Assembly: GCF_900117425.1 (NCBI RefSeq)
Contig: NZ_FPEH01000016.1
Span: forward strand, 124,001-188,000
From: Novosphingobium sp. NDB2Meth1
GTDB taxonomy: Bacteria; Pseudomonadota; Alphaproteobacteria; Sphingomonadales; Sphingomonadaceae
Direction: 5' to 3'
DNA length: 64,000 nt
The position numbers were made by a program, and so were the translations under genes. Every line of letters begins with the position of its first letter. Position 1 is the first letter of the stretch. Of the stretch, positions 1 through 9,557 are shown piece by piece. Under the pieces are notes generated by a model that saw only the letters and a program-made list of their open reading frames with translations, searched no databases and was not told the origin of the DNA.

Positions 1-779
1 CGAAGCCTAAGCTGGGCGCGCTGAAGGTGAATGCGATCGGCAGAGCGGACGTTATCACGGCGCTCGCCCCCATTTGGACCGACAAGCCGGTCATGGCCCG
101 AAAGGTGCGCACCCGGATCGGACAGGTCCTCGCCTTTGCCAAGGCACGAGGCCGGCGTGCGGAAGCGCTCCCCGATGCACGCGAACTACGCACCGGCCTT
201 TCGCAGCAGGCACGCGGCGGTAACTTCGCAGCGATGCCATTTCCAGAAGTACCAGCCTTTGCAGCAGCCGAGCTTGCCAAGGGAGCAAGCGCCGGCCGAT
301 ACGCCGTGTTGTTCGCGATCCTCACGTGTGCGCGATCAGCCGAAGTCCGCGGAGCGAGATGGGAGCAAATCGACCTTGATGCTCGAACTTGGACGCGCCC
401 TGCATCGCTCATGAAGATGAAGGAGGGGCACGTGGTCACCTTGTCCGATGCGGCGATTGCACTGCTTGATGCCTATGCTCCCAAGGAGTTGCGCGAGGGC
501 CTAATCTTCCTCGGGATGCGGGGCGGGCCGTTGTCGGACATGTCACTCACGAAGGCGTTGCGGTGCGCAGGCCGGTCCGAAACCGTGCATGGCTTCCGTT
601 CATCATTTCGGGATTGGGCTGCCGAGAGGATGCCGACTATTCCACCGATGGTCGCGGAGATGGCCCTGGCACACCGCGTCGGCACAGCAACCGAGCAGGC
701 TTATCTGCGCAGTGATCTGAGAGATATGCGACGCATCCTTACGGAAGCTTTGGGGCGCTTCGTTGCCCCGTCCCTTTGA
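1..779 (+). CDS. Tyrosine-type (P4-like) integrase, 5' end outside the window
   Basis: This is the core-binding and catalytic part of a site-specific recombinase that would integrate or excise a phage or genomic island. The frame is open to the window edge, so the N-terminal part is missing; a GTG at 27 is probably internal. Counting from that GTG, an Arg in CARSAEVRGARW (about residue 103), HGFR (188-191), a His near 216 and Tyr 226 in EQAYLRSD match the R...HxxR...H...Y catalytic set of the family. The C-terminus looks complete. It is followed by a leftward accessory operon, which fits a genomic island. The family call is firm; the identity of the island is unknown. Confidence 0.9.
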   Translation, partial: KPKLGALKVNAIGRADVITALAPIWTDKPVMARKVRTRIGQVLAFAKARGRRAEALPDARELRTGLSQQARGGNFAAMPFPEVPAFAAAELAKGASAGRYAVLFAILTCARSAEVRGARWEQIDLDARTWTRPASLMKMKEGHVVTLSDAAIALLDAYAPKELREGLIFLGMRGGPLSDMSLTKALRCAGRSETVHGFRSSFRDWAAERMPTIPPMVAEMALAHRVGTATEQAYLRSDLRDMRRILTEALGRFVAPSL

Positions 780-947
780 GGTACGGCTTGCAGGCGTAGT
801 CGACGACCCTCTCGTTTGCGCGGCTGCTTGCGAGCAGATCAAGACGCCCTCAGTATCTCCAAGGAACGTCCGCTGTCCGCCAAAAACCGTCGTTCCCCAA
901 TCCGGCAATCGCAATCGATTTGCTTGTTGAAGCGGATCGTATCCGCG

Positions 948-3173
948 TCAGAACTGCGCCGTGAGCTGGAGCCCCCATGTCCTCGGATCGCCGCGCTGGG
1001 TGTACTCGAGGAAGCCCGGCACCGTGATGTTCGCATCGACCAGATAGCGGGCGCCAAACAGGTTCTGCACCCACCCTTTGACCTGCAGATGATCGCCTAT
1101 GCCCAGCCCTGCGCTCACGTTGGTGAGCGAGTAGCCGCCCTGGAGCTGGAACGGCCGGTTCGACGGATTGAAGTACTGGCTGGAACGATAGCTGAACTCG
1201 ATGCGGCCGAGTGCCTTCAGCGAAGCGGTGAGCGGCAGTTCGCCGTCGACGATCCCGAACGCGGAGAAACGCGGCGCGCGCGGCAGGCGGTTGCCGGAAT
1301 AGTCCTGACCACCGCTCGCGATGAAGCGGCCGTATTTCACGTCCTGCCACGAAAAGCCGGTTGAAAGGGTGAGCCCCTTCACCGGCAGGGCGGTCAAGGA
1401 CGCCTCGACGCCGGTACCCGATGCCGTCGCGGCATTGCGGGTAATCACGGAGGGGCCGAAATCGACCAGCACCTGCAGATCATCGTACTTGAAATGGAAC
1501 GCGGCGAGATCGAAGCGCAGGCGGCGGTCAGGCGTTTCCCCCTTGAAGCCGAACTCGTAGTTCCAGATCGTCTCCGGGCGGAACGCAGGGCCCGGTGACA
1601 GCTGGTTGAAGCCGCCTGCCTTGTAACCGCGCGAGGCAGAAAGGTACGTGGAGAAACCCTTCGCCAGCTTGTAATCAACCACAAACCGGGGTTGCCAGCT
1701 CGAGGTGGCGTAGCGCTGGCGCAAGGTGCCATCGGCAGCGACAGTTCCGTAGGTCGCAAGCTGCGTGAGGCTTGGCGGCACGAGAATGACCGGACCCAGC
1801 AGATTGCCGGCCGCCGGGAAGCGGACCTCGAAGCGCTTGAGATCGCGGCTCCAGCGCAGACCGGTCGTGAGGTTGAGACGCGGGGTGAGCGCGTAGGTGG
1901 CTTCGCCGTAAGCGGCGTAGCTCGTGTTGCTGCTCTTGCCGAGCGAGCTCTCGCGCACCCGGTCGGCACCCGGCGCGCCGAGCGCCGCGGTGCAGTCGCT
2001 GCCGAACAGCACGCCGCAATAGGCTTCCTCGGCGTAGAGCGCGAACTGGTTCGAGCCGATGTCATCGCGCGCCGCGCTGGCCCCGACAAACCACGTCAGC
2101 CGCCCGGTGCGACCATTGAGGCGCAGTTCCTGACTATAGCTGTCCTGATAACCGTCCGTACCGAAGTGTAGATAGGTCTCCGGCGAGGCGTCGGTGTCTT
2201 CGAGGTAGTGATTGCGGAAGCCGTTGTACGCGGTTGTCGAAGTGAGCCTGGTCGTTTCGCCAAGGTCCGCCTCGATGCGCAGCGTGGCGCGGTAGGTGTC
2301 GATATTGTCGCGTGCGGCATCGGCGGTGCCGTCGATCAGATCGGAGGAGACGGGGCCATAGGGGTCCGTGCCGACGAGCACAGGGCTGACATAGGGCCCG
2401 GGCTGGGCGCGCGTGCGGCGGTATTCGCCGCTGAGGTAAGCCTTGAGCCCGGCCCCGTCATAGCCCAGCGTGGCGCGCCCTGCGCGGCTCTCGAACGCAC
2501 CGATCCGCCCCCCGAGCGTATTGCGGACATAACCGTCGCGCTGGCGGCTGACCCCGGCAATGCGCAGCGCCCAATCACCGCCGATGGGCAGATTGACCGC
2601 CGCGCGGGCGAAGACCAGCCCGTAGTCCCCCACGGTGAGTTCGCCATTGGCCGCGAATTGCGCGGGTGAGGGCTTGTTGGTCGAAATGCTGATCGCGCCC
2701 GCCGTCGTGTTGCGGCCGAACAGCGTGCCCTGCGGCCCGCGCACGACTTCGACACGGGCAATGTCGAACAGGTCGATGATCGAACTCACCCCGCGGCCAA
2801 GGTAGACGTCGTCGACATAGATGCCGAGCGCGGGATCCGACCCGACGCCGAAGTCCTCGGTGCTCACCCCGCGCACGGTGATGCGCGGTGTGGTTGCAGC
2901 GACCGCGGTTCCTGAAACGCCCGGCGTGAAGGCGACGAGGTCCGAGACATTGGCGCTGCGGTTGCGGGTGATGAAGCTCTCGCCGAAGACAGCCACGGCA
3001 ATCGGCACATCGGCCAGCGTCTGCGCCCGCTTCTGCGCGGTGACGACGATCTCTTCGAGCTGTCCGGCCTCGGGCTGATCGGCGGCAGCCTCCTGCGCGG
3101 CTGCCGTTCCGCCATGAAGCGCGGCGGCAAGGGTGAGGCCATGGAGGGCGGACTTGCAGGGCAGGCGGATCAT
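948..3173 (-). CDS. TonB-dependent outer-membrane receptor
   Basis: This is an energised outer-membrane transporter, with a plug domain followed by a beta-barrel. An N-terminal signal peptide ends near TAAAQ, a TonB-box-like EEIVVTAQKR follows, and the plug contains RVEVVRGPQGTLFGRN. The 741-residue protein ends in Phe, as usual for outer-membrane barrels. The ATG at 3173 is chosen because it forms an ATGA overlap with the upstream gene and has GGGAG 7 nt before it; a longer frame would run back into that gene. It is the last gene of the operon behind the TetR regulator and probably imports the operon's substrate. The substrate cannot be read from the sequence. Confidence 0.93.
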   Translation of the reverse strand: MIRLPCKSALHGLTLAAALHGGTAAAQEAAADQPEAGQLEEIVVTAQKRAQTLADVPIAVAVFGESFITRNRSANVSDLVAFTPGVSGTAVAATTPRITVRGVSTEDFGVGSDPALGIYVDDVYLGRGVSSIIDLFDIARVEVVRGPQGTLFGRNTTAGAISISTNKPSPAQFAANGELTVGDYGLVFARAAVNLPIGGDWALRIAGVSRQRDGYVRNTLGGRIGAFESRAGRATLGYDGAGLKAYLSGEYRRTRAQPGPYVSPVLVGTDPYGPVSSDLIDGTADAARDNIDTYRATLRIEADLGETTRLTSTTAYNGFRNHYLEDTDASPETYLHFGTDGYQDSYSQELRLNGRTGRLTWFVGASAARDDIGSNQFALYAEEAYCGVLFGSDCTAALGAPGADRVRESSLGKSSNTSYAAYGEATYALTPRLNLTTGLRWSRDLKRFEVRFPAAGNLLGPVILVPPSLTQLATYGTVAADGTLRQRYATSSWQPRFVVDYKLAKGFSTYLSASRGYKAGGFNQLSPGPAFRPETIWNYEFGFKGETPDRRLRFDLAAFHFKYDDLQVLVDFGPSVITRNAATASGTGVEASLTALPVKGLTLSTGFSWQDVKYGRFIASGGQDYSGNRLPRAPRFSAFGIVDGELPLTASLKALGRIEFSYRSSQYFNPSNRPFQLQGGYSLTNVSAGLGIGDHLQVKGWVQNLFGARYLVDANITVPGFLEYTQRGDPRTWGLQLTAQF

Positions 3174-3748
3174 CCTTTTGCTCCCAGACGGACCATGACT
3201 TCGGTGGCCACTTTCAGCGTGCGGCTCTCGAAATCGTTGGGGGTGCGTGCGAACCGGTTGATGGTGTTGGTGAGGACATTGAGCGCGACATGCCCGGCGA
3301 TCTCGACCAGATCGGCATCGCTGAACCCGGCCGCGCGCGCCTCTTCGAGCAAGGCATCGTCGACATCGCCGACGCGTTCGCGCAGGGCGAGCGCCAGCCG
3401 CAGGGCGACTGCTTCGCGCGCATCGCATGCCTGACCGGCCTCGGCAGCGGCAATCTCCGCTGCGGAAAGACGCGCGAAGCGGCCGCCGATGCGGTGCGCG
3501 GCAAGGCAATAGTCGCAGGCGTTGCTGGCCGCGATGGCGAGCGCGATCTGCTCCCGCAGGCGACGCGGGAGAGCACCTCCGTCGAGCGATTCCGCAAGAG
3601 CCAGATAGCCGCCGAGGAGGGCCGGTGAATGGGCCATGACGCGGTAGGCGTTGGGCACCATCCCTGTCTTGCGCTTGGCCGTATCAAGATGCGCGGCAGC
3701 AGCCGGTGCGGCATCGCGGGGCGGCAGGGGGGCAATGCGGGCGGTCAT
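3170..3748 (-). CDS. AhpD-like / carboxymuconolactone decarboxylase family protein
   Basis: The 192-residue protein belongs to the alkylhydroperoxidase AhpD-like fold. The active-site signature CDYCLAAHRIG (CxxCxxxH) lies near residues 90-100. In this family the two cysteines and the histidine support thiol peroxidase activity, and some members are described only as peroxidase-related. Both gene ends overlap their neighbours by ATGA, so it is probably co-translated with the amidase and the receptor. In this operon it may deal with peroxide or with a reactive intermediate, which is inference. Carboxymuconolactone decarboxylase activity proper is unlikely because the CxxC motif is that of the AhpD branch. 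Confidence 0.85.
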   Translation of the reverse strand: MTARIAPLPPRDAAPAAAAHLDTAKRKTGMVPNAYRVMAHSPALLGGYLALAESLDGGALPRRLREQIALAIAASNACDYCLAAHRIGGRFARLSAAEIAAAEAGQACDAREAVALRLALALRERVGDVDDALLEEARAAGFSDADLVEIAGHVALNVLTNTINRFARTPNDFESRTLKVATEVMVRLGAKG

Positions 3749-5109
3749 GGCAGGGGCTCCTGACAGGAGGAAGAAAGGATCGCTTCGACGCGCAGCGCGG
3801 CGGCGAGCAGGGCGGCATCGTCACCACGGCGGCCGACCAGTTGCAGGCCGACCGGGAGGCCGCCGGACGTTCCTGCGGGCAGCGACAGCGCGGGAGAGCC
3901 GGTGAGATTGAACGGCGCGGTGAACGCGGTGTCGCCGTAGATCTCTTCAGCGGTTGGCGCTCCCTTGGGGATCGGGGGCGCCACGCTGCGCGCGGTGGGG
4001 AGGACCAGCCCATCCACCCCAGCGAGCACTGCATCGAGCGCATCGCCGAGCGCCAGAGCGCGCCGCACGCCGCGCGCGTATAGCTCCGGGTCCGCGGCGG
4101 CGAGCCCCTGGCCCAGCGCGATGGCTTCGTGCAGGACATGCGGGATTTCGGCTATCGCCCTGCGCCACTGCACCCAGCCGGAAGGCAGCGAGGCTGAGAG
4201 GCCCGGAACCGCGCCTGCGGTTTCGGCGATAAGCGCCTGGCCGATGCCGTAGAGCACGAGGTGCAGCTCGCTGGCCTCGCGCAGCGCGGGCCAGTCAACG
4301 GTCACCAGTTCGGCTCCTCCGTCGGCTAGGTGATCGAGGGCCGTGTCCATGACCTTGCCAATCGCCGCATCGGCCATCTCCTGCGCGCCGGTCAGGATGC
4401 CGAGGCGCAATGGTTGCTGCGGCGCTTGTGCCGGCGCTGCGATCTCCCTGCGCCAGGCTGTGCGGATATCGGTGGGATCGGGTCCGTCCAGCGCCGCAAA
4501 CAGGGCGGCCGCATCGGTCACATTGCGTGCGATGGGACCTGCATGTTCGAGAAACGGTTCGAGCGGGGCAATGCCGGTATAGGAGACGCGCCCTCGGCTC
4601 GGCTTGAACCCCACAAGCCCGCAGTATGCCGCCGGAACCCGGATCGAGCCGCCCGAATCCGTACCCAACGCAAGGTCTGCCAGACCGCCTGCGACCATTG
4701 CGGCCGAGCCGGACGACGAACCGCCCGCCGACCGGGTGACGTCATGCGGATTGCGCACGGGCCGCGGACGGCTGGAAAAGCTGTTGGCGCCAAGCAGGAA
4801 GGCCTCGCATTGCGCCTTGGCGATGATCCGGGCCCCGGCACGCCGCGCGCGGGCGACAACGGCCGCGTCCGCCGCCGGAATGAAGCCTGCCTGCCCCGTT
4901 CCCAGCGCCGTTGGAACCCCGCCCACGGCGATGTTGTCTTTGACGGACAGTGTCTTGCCGGTGAGCGGGCCCGTGCCAGTAGGCGGCAGATCGAACGCGC
5001 AGACAACGGCGCCGAACGGATCATTGCCCGGCTCCGTGACCAGCGGCGGATCGGCCGGTTCATCCCAGCGTCCGACAAGGCCGGCGATGATCGCCTCGCC
5101 CTCGTTCAC
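3745..5109 (-). CDS. Amidase-signature family hydrolase
   Basis: The 454-residue enzyme belongs to the amidase signature family, which hydrolyses C-N amide bonds with a Ser-cisSer-Lys triad. The Lys is in SVKDN (about residue 77), the Gly/Ser-rich loop GGSSSGSAA holds the cis-Ser, and GTDSGGSIRVPA carries the nucleophile. The start is GTG at 5109, giving a GTGA overlap with the stop of the upstream gene. It is not GatA: there is no gatB or gatC nearby and the setting is a catabolic operon. The natural amide substrate is unknown; it may be the compound brought in by the receptor or an intermediate. Confidence 0.9.
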   Translation of the reverse strand: MNEGEAIIAGLVGRWDEPADPPLVTEPGNDPFGAVVCAFDLPPTGTGPLTGKTLSVKDNIAVGGVPTALGTGQAGFIPAADAAVVARARRAGARIIAKAQCEAFLLGANSFSSRPRPVRNPHDVTRSAGGSSSGSAAMVAGGLADLALGTDSGGSIRVPAAYCGLVGFKPSRGRVSYTGIAPLEPFLEHAGPIARNVTDAAALFAALDGPDPTDIRTAWRREIAAPAQAPQQPLRLGILTGAQEMADAAIGKVMDTALDHLADGGAELVTVDWPALREASELHLVLYGIGQALIAETAGAVPGLSASLPSGWVQWRRAIAEIPHVLHEAIALGQGLAAADPELYARGVRRALALGDALDAVLAGVDGLVLPTARSVAPPIPKGAPTAEEIYGDTAFTAPFNLTGSPALSLPAGTSGGLPVGLQLVGRRGDDAALLAAALRVEAILSSSCQEPLP

Positions 5110-6206
5110 GCGCGCACCAGCCGGACGAAATCGCCCTCGACGCCTGCGATGCGCGACAGCGCGGCGAAGTAGTCGTCGGGCCTGAACGCTTCTTCGGGGG
5201 CCAGCACACCCGTGCGCGCCGCCTTGCCTGCCATGAGCAGCGCGAGCCCGGCGACCAGCGGCGCGGCGGTCGCCGTCGCCATGTCGGTCATGCGGCCATA
5301 GTCGGGAATAAAGGCCCCGGCGGCACCATCAGGCCCCTCGGCGAGCGCCCAGACGCCCGGATACTCCGGCACCGGCTCACCGCTGCCGGGCTGGTGACGG
5401 GCCAGTTCGCGGCGAGAGGCTTCCATCGGAGCGAGACCTTCGACCGCCACGGCCCTCGCCGCTCGCTTGAGCGTTGCGGCCAGGGCCGAGGGCAGCGTCA
5501 TCACGTTGATGCAGGTGTCGAGCCCGCCGATCACGCGCGGCAAGGTCACCGCTTCGGGATGGCCGATGGTCAGCGCCGAGCGTGGCGGGAAGCCGGGCAA
5601 GGCTACTTCGAGTTCGGCCAACGGCCTTTCGGAAGTCAGCTGCCCTTCGCGCCAGACGAGGATTTCCCCGGTCGCCTGTTCGATCCAGTGTTCGTTCGCC
5701 GCGCCATCCGCATCGCCGGGATCGTCATCGAGGCTCCAGCCGGTGATCAGGCTGTTGCAGCCGGGCGTGGCAGCCGCGACCATCATGGCGAGAAGGTTCG
5801 AACTGCCAGGGCTCGCACCTTGTCCGACCACGGCGGTGACCCCGGCTGCCCGCGCGCGGGCATCGAGATCGAGCATGGCGAGAGTGGGCTCGGGATCGTC
5901 GCATATGTCGAGATAGGCACAACCGGCCTCGATCGCGGCGGCGAGGACCGGCGGGCCAAAGCGGAAGAACGGGCCGACGCAATTGAGGACGAAGTCCGCG
6001 CTCCGCATCGCCGCACCAAGTGCGGCACGATCGGTCACATCAAGAGTGATTGCCTCGGCCCGTTCGCCGGCGGCCCGGGAGGCCTGATCCAGATCACGGT
6101 CCGCTACGATCAGCTGGCTAATGCCATCCAGTTCCGCCGCAAACCGCGCCGCTGCCTGGCCGACCGTGCCGGCTCCCAGCAGCAGGACTTTGGCGCCCGA
6201 TGTCAT
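5106..6206 (-). CDS. Saccharopine dehydrogenase-like NAD(P)-binding protein
   Basis: The 366-residue protein starts with a Rossmann fold, VLLLGAGTVGQAAARFA, and has the CVGPFFRFG-type segment (about residues 85-95) seen in saccharopine dehydrogenase-like reductases. ATG at 6206 is chosen because it overlaps the MFS stop codon as ATGA; the frame stays open further upstream but would read through the whole transporter gene. The true substrate is unknown: this superfamily also includes trans-acting enoyl reductases and amino-acid dehydrogenases, and lysine metabolism genes are absent here. It probably performs a redox step on the operon's substrate. Confidence 0.8.
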   Translation of the reverse strand: MTSGAKVLLLGAGTVGQAAARFAAELDGISQLIVADRDLDQASRAAGERAEAITLDVTDRAALGAAMRSADFVLNCVGPFFRFGPPVLAAAIEAGCAYLDICDDPEPTLAMLDLDARARAAGVTAVVGQGASPGSSNLLAMMVAAATPGCNSLITGWSLDDDPGDADGAANEHWIEQATGEILVWREGQLTSERPLAELEVALPGFPPRSALTIGHPEAVTLPRVIGGLDTCINVMTLPSALAATLKRAARAVAVEGLAPMEASRRELARHQPGSGEPVPEYPGVWALAEGPDGAAGAFIPDYGRMTDMATATAAPLVAGLALLMAGKAARTGVLAPEEAFRPDDYFAALSRIAGVEGDFVRLVRA

Positions 6207-7582
6207 GCAAACCTCCGTTGAATGTGGCGGGACTCGACTGTGCCGAGCAGCGGCAGACTGACGAGCATGAGCGCTGCCGGGGCGAGCGAGAGGAGAACGG
6301 CGATCAGGGTTTGTGTCGCCGCGTTCTGCCCGCTGGCGCCTTCGACAAACCCCGCAATCGACAGCCCTGCGCCGCCGATGGCACCGCCCGCCGCGAGCCC
6401 CAGCTTCTCGCACGATGTCCAGATGCCCGTGAATGCGGCGGTGCGGTCCTCTCCGGTCCGCGCGCGCTCGCGCTCGAGCACATCGGGCAGCAAGGCAAAG
6501 GCGAAGACTTGCGTTCCGGCATTGCCCACGCCCGACAGCGCCGCTGCGAGCCAGAGCGCGCCTAGTTGTGCCGGCGAGGAGAACCAGAACAGCGCCAGCC
6601 CGGCAGCATAGATCAGCGAGAACAGCACCAGCGCCCGGCGCTTGCCGATCCTGCCGCCAAACCATGCTGCCACTGGCGTCGCGCCAAGGCTTGCGAGGGT
6701 GAAGAGACCGAAGATCAGCCCAGTCAGGCTCTCCGTCGCATGCAGGAGGTAGCGCACGGCATAGGCGAGCATAGCGGCGTTGAGGCCACTCGCGACCATC
6801 TGAAGGCCATAGGTGACCAGCAAGGCCCGGAACTCCACAGCCCGCAAGGTGGCGCGTGGCAGGCTGGCCAGCACGCCCTTCTCGCGCCGCCCTTGCTCGA
6901 TCGGCGCGTGTCCGGCGGCGATGAACGAACCGAACAGCGAGAGGCCTGCCAGCACGGCGAAGATACCGCCGGTCACGGCATAGGCGGCACGCCCGCCGCC
7001 AAGCGCTTCGATCAGCAGAGGGGCGCCCGCTCCTGCGGCAAGGATGCCAAGCGCGACGAACACCATGCGGCAGGCGATCAGGCGGGTGCGCTCCACCGGA
7101 TCGGGCGCGAGTTCGCCGGGCAGCGCCACATAGGGGACGGCAAACAAGGAATAGCCGGTGGTCGCGACGAGGAAGGCAAGGCTCACCCACGCTAGCCGCA
7201 TCGGCCATGCGGCAAAGGATGGCACCGCGAACAGCAGAGCAAGGCCAAGGGGAAGCAGGACCAGTCCCGCAAGCAGGAACGGACGGCGCCGCCCCCAGCG
7301 GCTCGATGTCGCATCAGACCACACGCCGATGACCGGATCGAGCGCGAGTTCCCAGAGCTTGGGCACGAAAAGCGCCGCTCCGGCCCAGACCGGCGGGATG
7401 CCGAGCTGCTCGGTCATGAAGAACAGGAGCAGCAATTGGGGGGCGACGATGAATGATGCCGCTCCAAACGATCCGCCCGCAAAGAGCAGCAGGATAAGTG
7501 GCGGCACACGCGGATTATCGCGAAATATGGCTTCATATTCATTTTTGTGGCGCGCTTCGCCAGCATCCGCCCGCTCAGGCAT
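6203..7582 (-). CDS. MFS transporter of the GPH (glycoside-pentoside-hexuronide:cation symporter) type
   Basis: The 459-residue inner-membrane protein has about twelve hydrophobic segments and the family-typical DPVIGVWSDATSSRWGRRRP loop between helices 2 and 3. The start is ATG at 7582, inside the end of the ligase gene with an 8-nt overlap (ATGCCTGA). Members of this family import sugars and other small organic molecules with a cation. With the TonB receptor at the end of the same operon, it could complete a two-membrane uptake route. That pairing is inferred from position only, and export cannot be excluded. Confidence 0.85.
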   Translation of the reverse strand: MPERADAGEARHKNEYEAIFRDNPRVPPLILLLFAGGSFGAASFIVAPQLLLLFFMTEQLGIPPVWAGAALFVPKLWELALDPVIGVWSDATSSRWGRRRPFLLAGLVLLPLGLALLFAVPSFAAWPMRLAWVSLAFLVATTGYSLFAVPYVALPGELAPDPVERTRLIACRMVFVALGILAAGAGAPLLIEALGGGRAAYAVTGGIFAVLAGLSLFGSFIAAGHAPIEQGRREKGVLASLPRATLRAVEFRALLVTYGLQMVASGLNAAMLAYAVRYLLHATESLTGLIFGLFTLASLGATPVAAWFGGRIGKRRALVLFSLIYAAGLALFWFSSPAQLGALWLAAALSGVGNAGTQVFAFALLPDVLERERARTGEDRTAAFTGIWTSCEKLGLAAGGAIGGAGLSIAGFVEGASGQNAATQTLIAVLLSLAPAALMLVSLPLLGTVESRHIQRRFA

Positions 7583-9077
7583 AGAGGCCCTGCTCGGCTG
7601 CCTGCCGCAGCGCGCGCTTGTCGATCTTGCCGATCGGCAGCATCGGCAGTTCGGGGCGCACCACGATCTGCTTGGGGACCTTGTAATTGGCAAGGCGTTC
7701 GCGCGCATGAGCGAGGATCTCGTCCGCGGTGACTTCGGCGCGCGCAATAATGAAGGCCCAGCCCACTTCCTGCCAGCGCGTATCCGGCATCGCGATCACG
7801 GCCGCGGCGGCGACGGCCGGATGCTCCTCCAGCACGGTCTCGACCTCGCGTGGGTAGACGTTGTGACCACCGGACTTGTACATTTCCTTGAGCCGGCCGA
7901 CGAGGCGCAGGCGTCCTTCCTCATCAAGGCAGCCGAGGTCGCCCGTGCGCAGCCAGCCTTCCGGCGTGATGGTCTCGCGCGTTGCCGCGTCAAGCCCGGC
8001 GTACCCTGCCATCAGGAGCGGCCCGCGCAGCTGGATCTCGCCGACTTCACCGCTCGGCGCTGCGGACCCGTCGCTCAGAACCACGCGCAGATCGCCAGGT
8101 TCGGCCGGCGCGCCGACCGTGTCCGCCAGTTCCTCGACTGACGCGCCGGGCCGGGTGAACGTGATCGAGCCGGTGCATTCGGTCTGGCCGTAGCAGGTCG
8201 AAAGCTCGACCGGTGCACTCATCCGCGCCTCGATCCAGCTGCGCGGCATGGCCGCGCCCGACCAGACCAGATGGCGCAGGTGCGGCAGGCGAGCGAGATT
8301 GTATCCCCCGGCCGCATCGATCGCGAGATGCATGGCCGGGACTTGCCCGAGGATGCTGATCCGCTCGGCCTCCAGCACGGCCGGGATGGCGGCCGGATCG
8401 AACGTGGGCATGGTGACCAGCGTCCCGCCACAAGCCAGCGCGGGTGAGACAAGATCGATCAACGCCCCAACATGGTTGATCGGCAAATTGAGCAGCGTCC
8501 GCAGGCCTTCGTGCCCGTACCGCGCCGCATAGAGCCGTGCCGCCGCAACCGTCCCCTCATGCGTCAGCATCGCGCCCTTCGGCACGCCGGTGGTGCCGGA
8601 GGTGTAGACCAGCAAGGCGATGCGCGGATCGAGCAGCGGCGCGCTTGCGCAAAGCTGAGGAACCTGCGGCAGATCATCGACCGAGGCGATGACCTGAACC
8701 GAAGGCCGATCGGCGACCTCGTCCAAGGCGCTATGCAGCGCGGTCAGATCGTTTGCGCCCTCCGCGACGATGAGCGCAGGGCGGGAATCGGCAACCACAT
8801 GCAGCAGTTCACGCGCCGTGTAGCGGGGATTGAGCCCCAGCCAGACGCCGCCTGCCTTGTGGGTCGCAAGTTCGCTGATCAGGAAAGCTGCGCCTGGTGC
8901 ACCAAGGAAGGCGACACGGTCCCCGGCGCGCAGTCCATGCTGTGACAGGACCTCGGCCAGCGCGGTGATGCGCTCCGCGAGCTGTGCATAGGTGAGCCGC
9001 AGCGGTCCATCGACCAGCGCCTCGCGCCCGCCGTCCCGCCGCGCCCAATCCAGCGCCATCCCGAAGAGCGTATCCAC
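7575..9077 (-). CDS. AMP-dependent acyl-CoA synthetase/ligase
   Basis: This is a 500-residue ANL-superfamily ligase that activates a carboxylic acid through an acyl-AMP and transfers it to CoA. The P-loop-like YTSGTTGVPKGAML lies near residues 165-178, the GWLRTGDLG motif near 370, and a C-terminal PIGKIDKRALR holds the catalytic Lys. The GTG start at 9077 lies 3 nt after the MaoC stop; no strong ribosome-binding site is seen, so re-initiation is likely. With the MaoC-like hydratase it suggests that the operon's substrate is channelled through CoA thioesters. The acid itself is not identifiable. Confidence 0.92.
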   Translation of the reverse strand: MDTLFGMALDWARRDGGREALVDGPLRLTYAQLAERITALAEVLSQHGLRAGDRVAFLGAPGAAFLISELATHKAGGVWLGLNPRYTARELLHVVADSRPALIVAEGANDLTALHSALDEVADRPSVQVIASVDDLPQVPQLCASAPLLDPRIALLVYTSGTTGVPKGAMLTHEGTVAAARLYAARYGHEGLRTLLNLPINHVGALIDLVSPALACGGTLVTMPTFDPAAIPAVLEAERISILGQVPAMHLAIDAAGGYNLARLPHLRHLVWSGAAMPRSWIEARMSAPVELSTCYGQTECTGSITFTRPGASVEELADTVGAPAEPGDLRVVLSDGSAAPSGEVGEIQLRGPLLMAGYAGLDAATRETITPEGWLRTGDLGCLDEEGRLRLVGRLKEMYKSGGHNVYPREVETVLEEHPAVAAAAVIAMPDTRWQEVGWAFIIARAEVTADEILAHARERLANYKVPKQIVVRPELPMLPIGKIDKRALRQAAEQGLYA

Positions 9078-9080
9078 CGC

Positions 9081-9557
9081 TCAGGCGACCAGCCGGCGCT
9101 GTGCTTCGGGCGGGAACATCAGGCCCAGCCACTCGCCCGAGACGGCAGGACGCGCCTCGCCTTCGATCTCGATCACCACGCCAGTGCGGGTCAGCACCGT
9201 GCCGTCCACGCGCGGGGTTGCGCCAAGGAAGGTGAAGCGGCCACGCACGCGAGCACCGACTGGCACCGGCGCCACGAAGCGCACGCGGTCAAACCCGTAA
9301 TTGAGCGCATAGGCATCGGGCGGCCAGATGCCGGCCTCGTGGCTGAGATGCGTGGTCAGCCCCAGCGACAGGAAGCCGAATGCAATGGTCGTGGGAAAGG
9401 GCCCTTTCCGGGCGCACCAGTCCGGATCGACGTGCATCGGATCATGATCGTGGGTGGCACGGGCGAAGAGATCGATGTCGTCCTGCGTGATCACATGCCA
9501 GGGCGACACGCCGAGTTCGGTGCCAGGCTCATGGGTCGGGACCGGGGGCTGGTTCAT
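9081..9557 (-). CDS. MaoC-like hot-dog-fold dehydratase
   Basis: The 158-residue protein has the MaoC hydratase-2 pattern: ITQDDIDLFARATHDHDPMHVD, containing the D-x4-H-type active site, followed by a GxxFPxTIAFG-like segment. Enzymes of this family hydrate or dehydrate enoyl-CoA or related thioesters. ATG at 9557 overlaps the stop of the TetR gene (ATGA); a longer frame would run into that gene. Lying between the regulator and the acyl-CoA ligase, it is expected to work on the ligase product. The N-terminal domain is closer to the short stand-alone MaoC type than to fusion proteins. Confidence 0.87.
   Translation of the reverse strand: MNQPPVPTHEPGTELGVSPWHVITQDDIDLFARATHDHDPMHVDPDWCARKGPFPTTIAFGFLSLGLTTHLSHEAGIWPPDAYALNYGFDRVRFVAPVPVGARVRGRFTFLGATPRVDGTVLTRTGVVIEIEGEARPAVSGEWLGLMFPPEAQRRLVA

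Noticed and set aside
5106..7208. A 700-residue reading of the saccharopine-dehydrogenase-like gene
   Set aside because: The extra N-terminal part is the wrong frame of the MFS gene; the ATGA overlap at 6206 fixes the true start.
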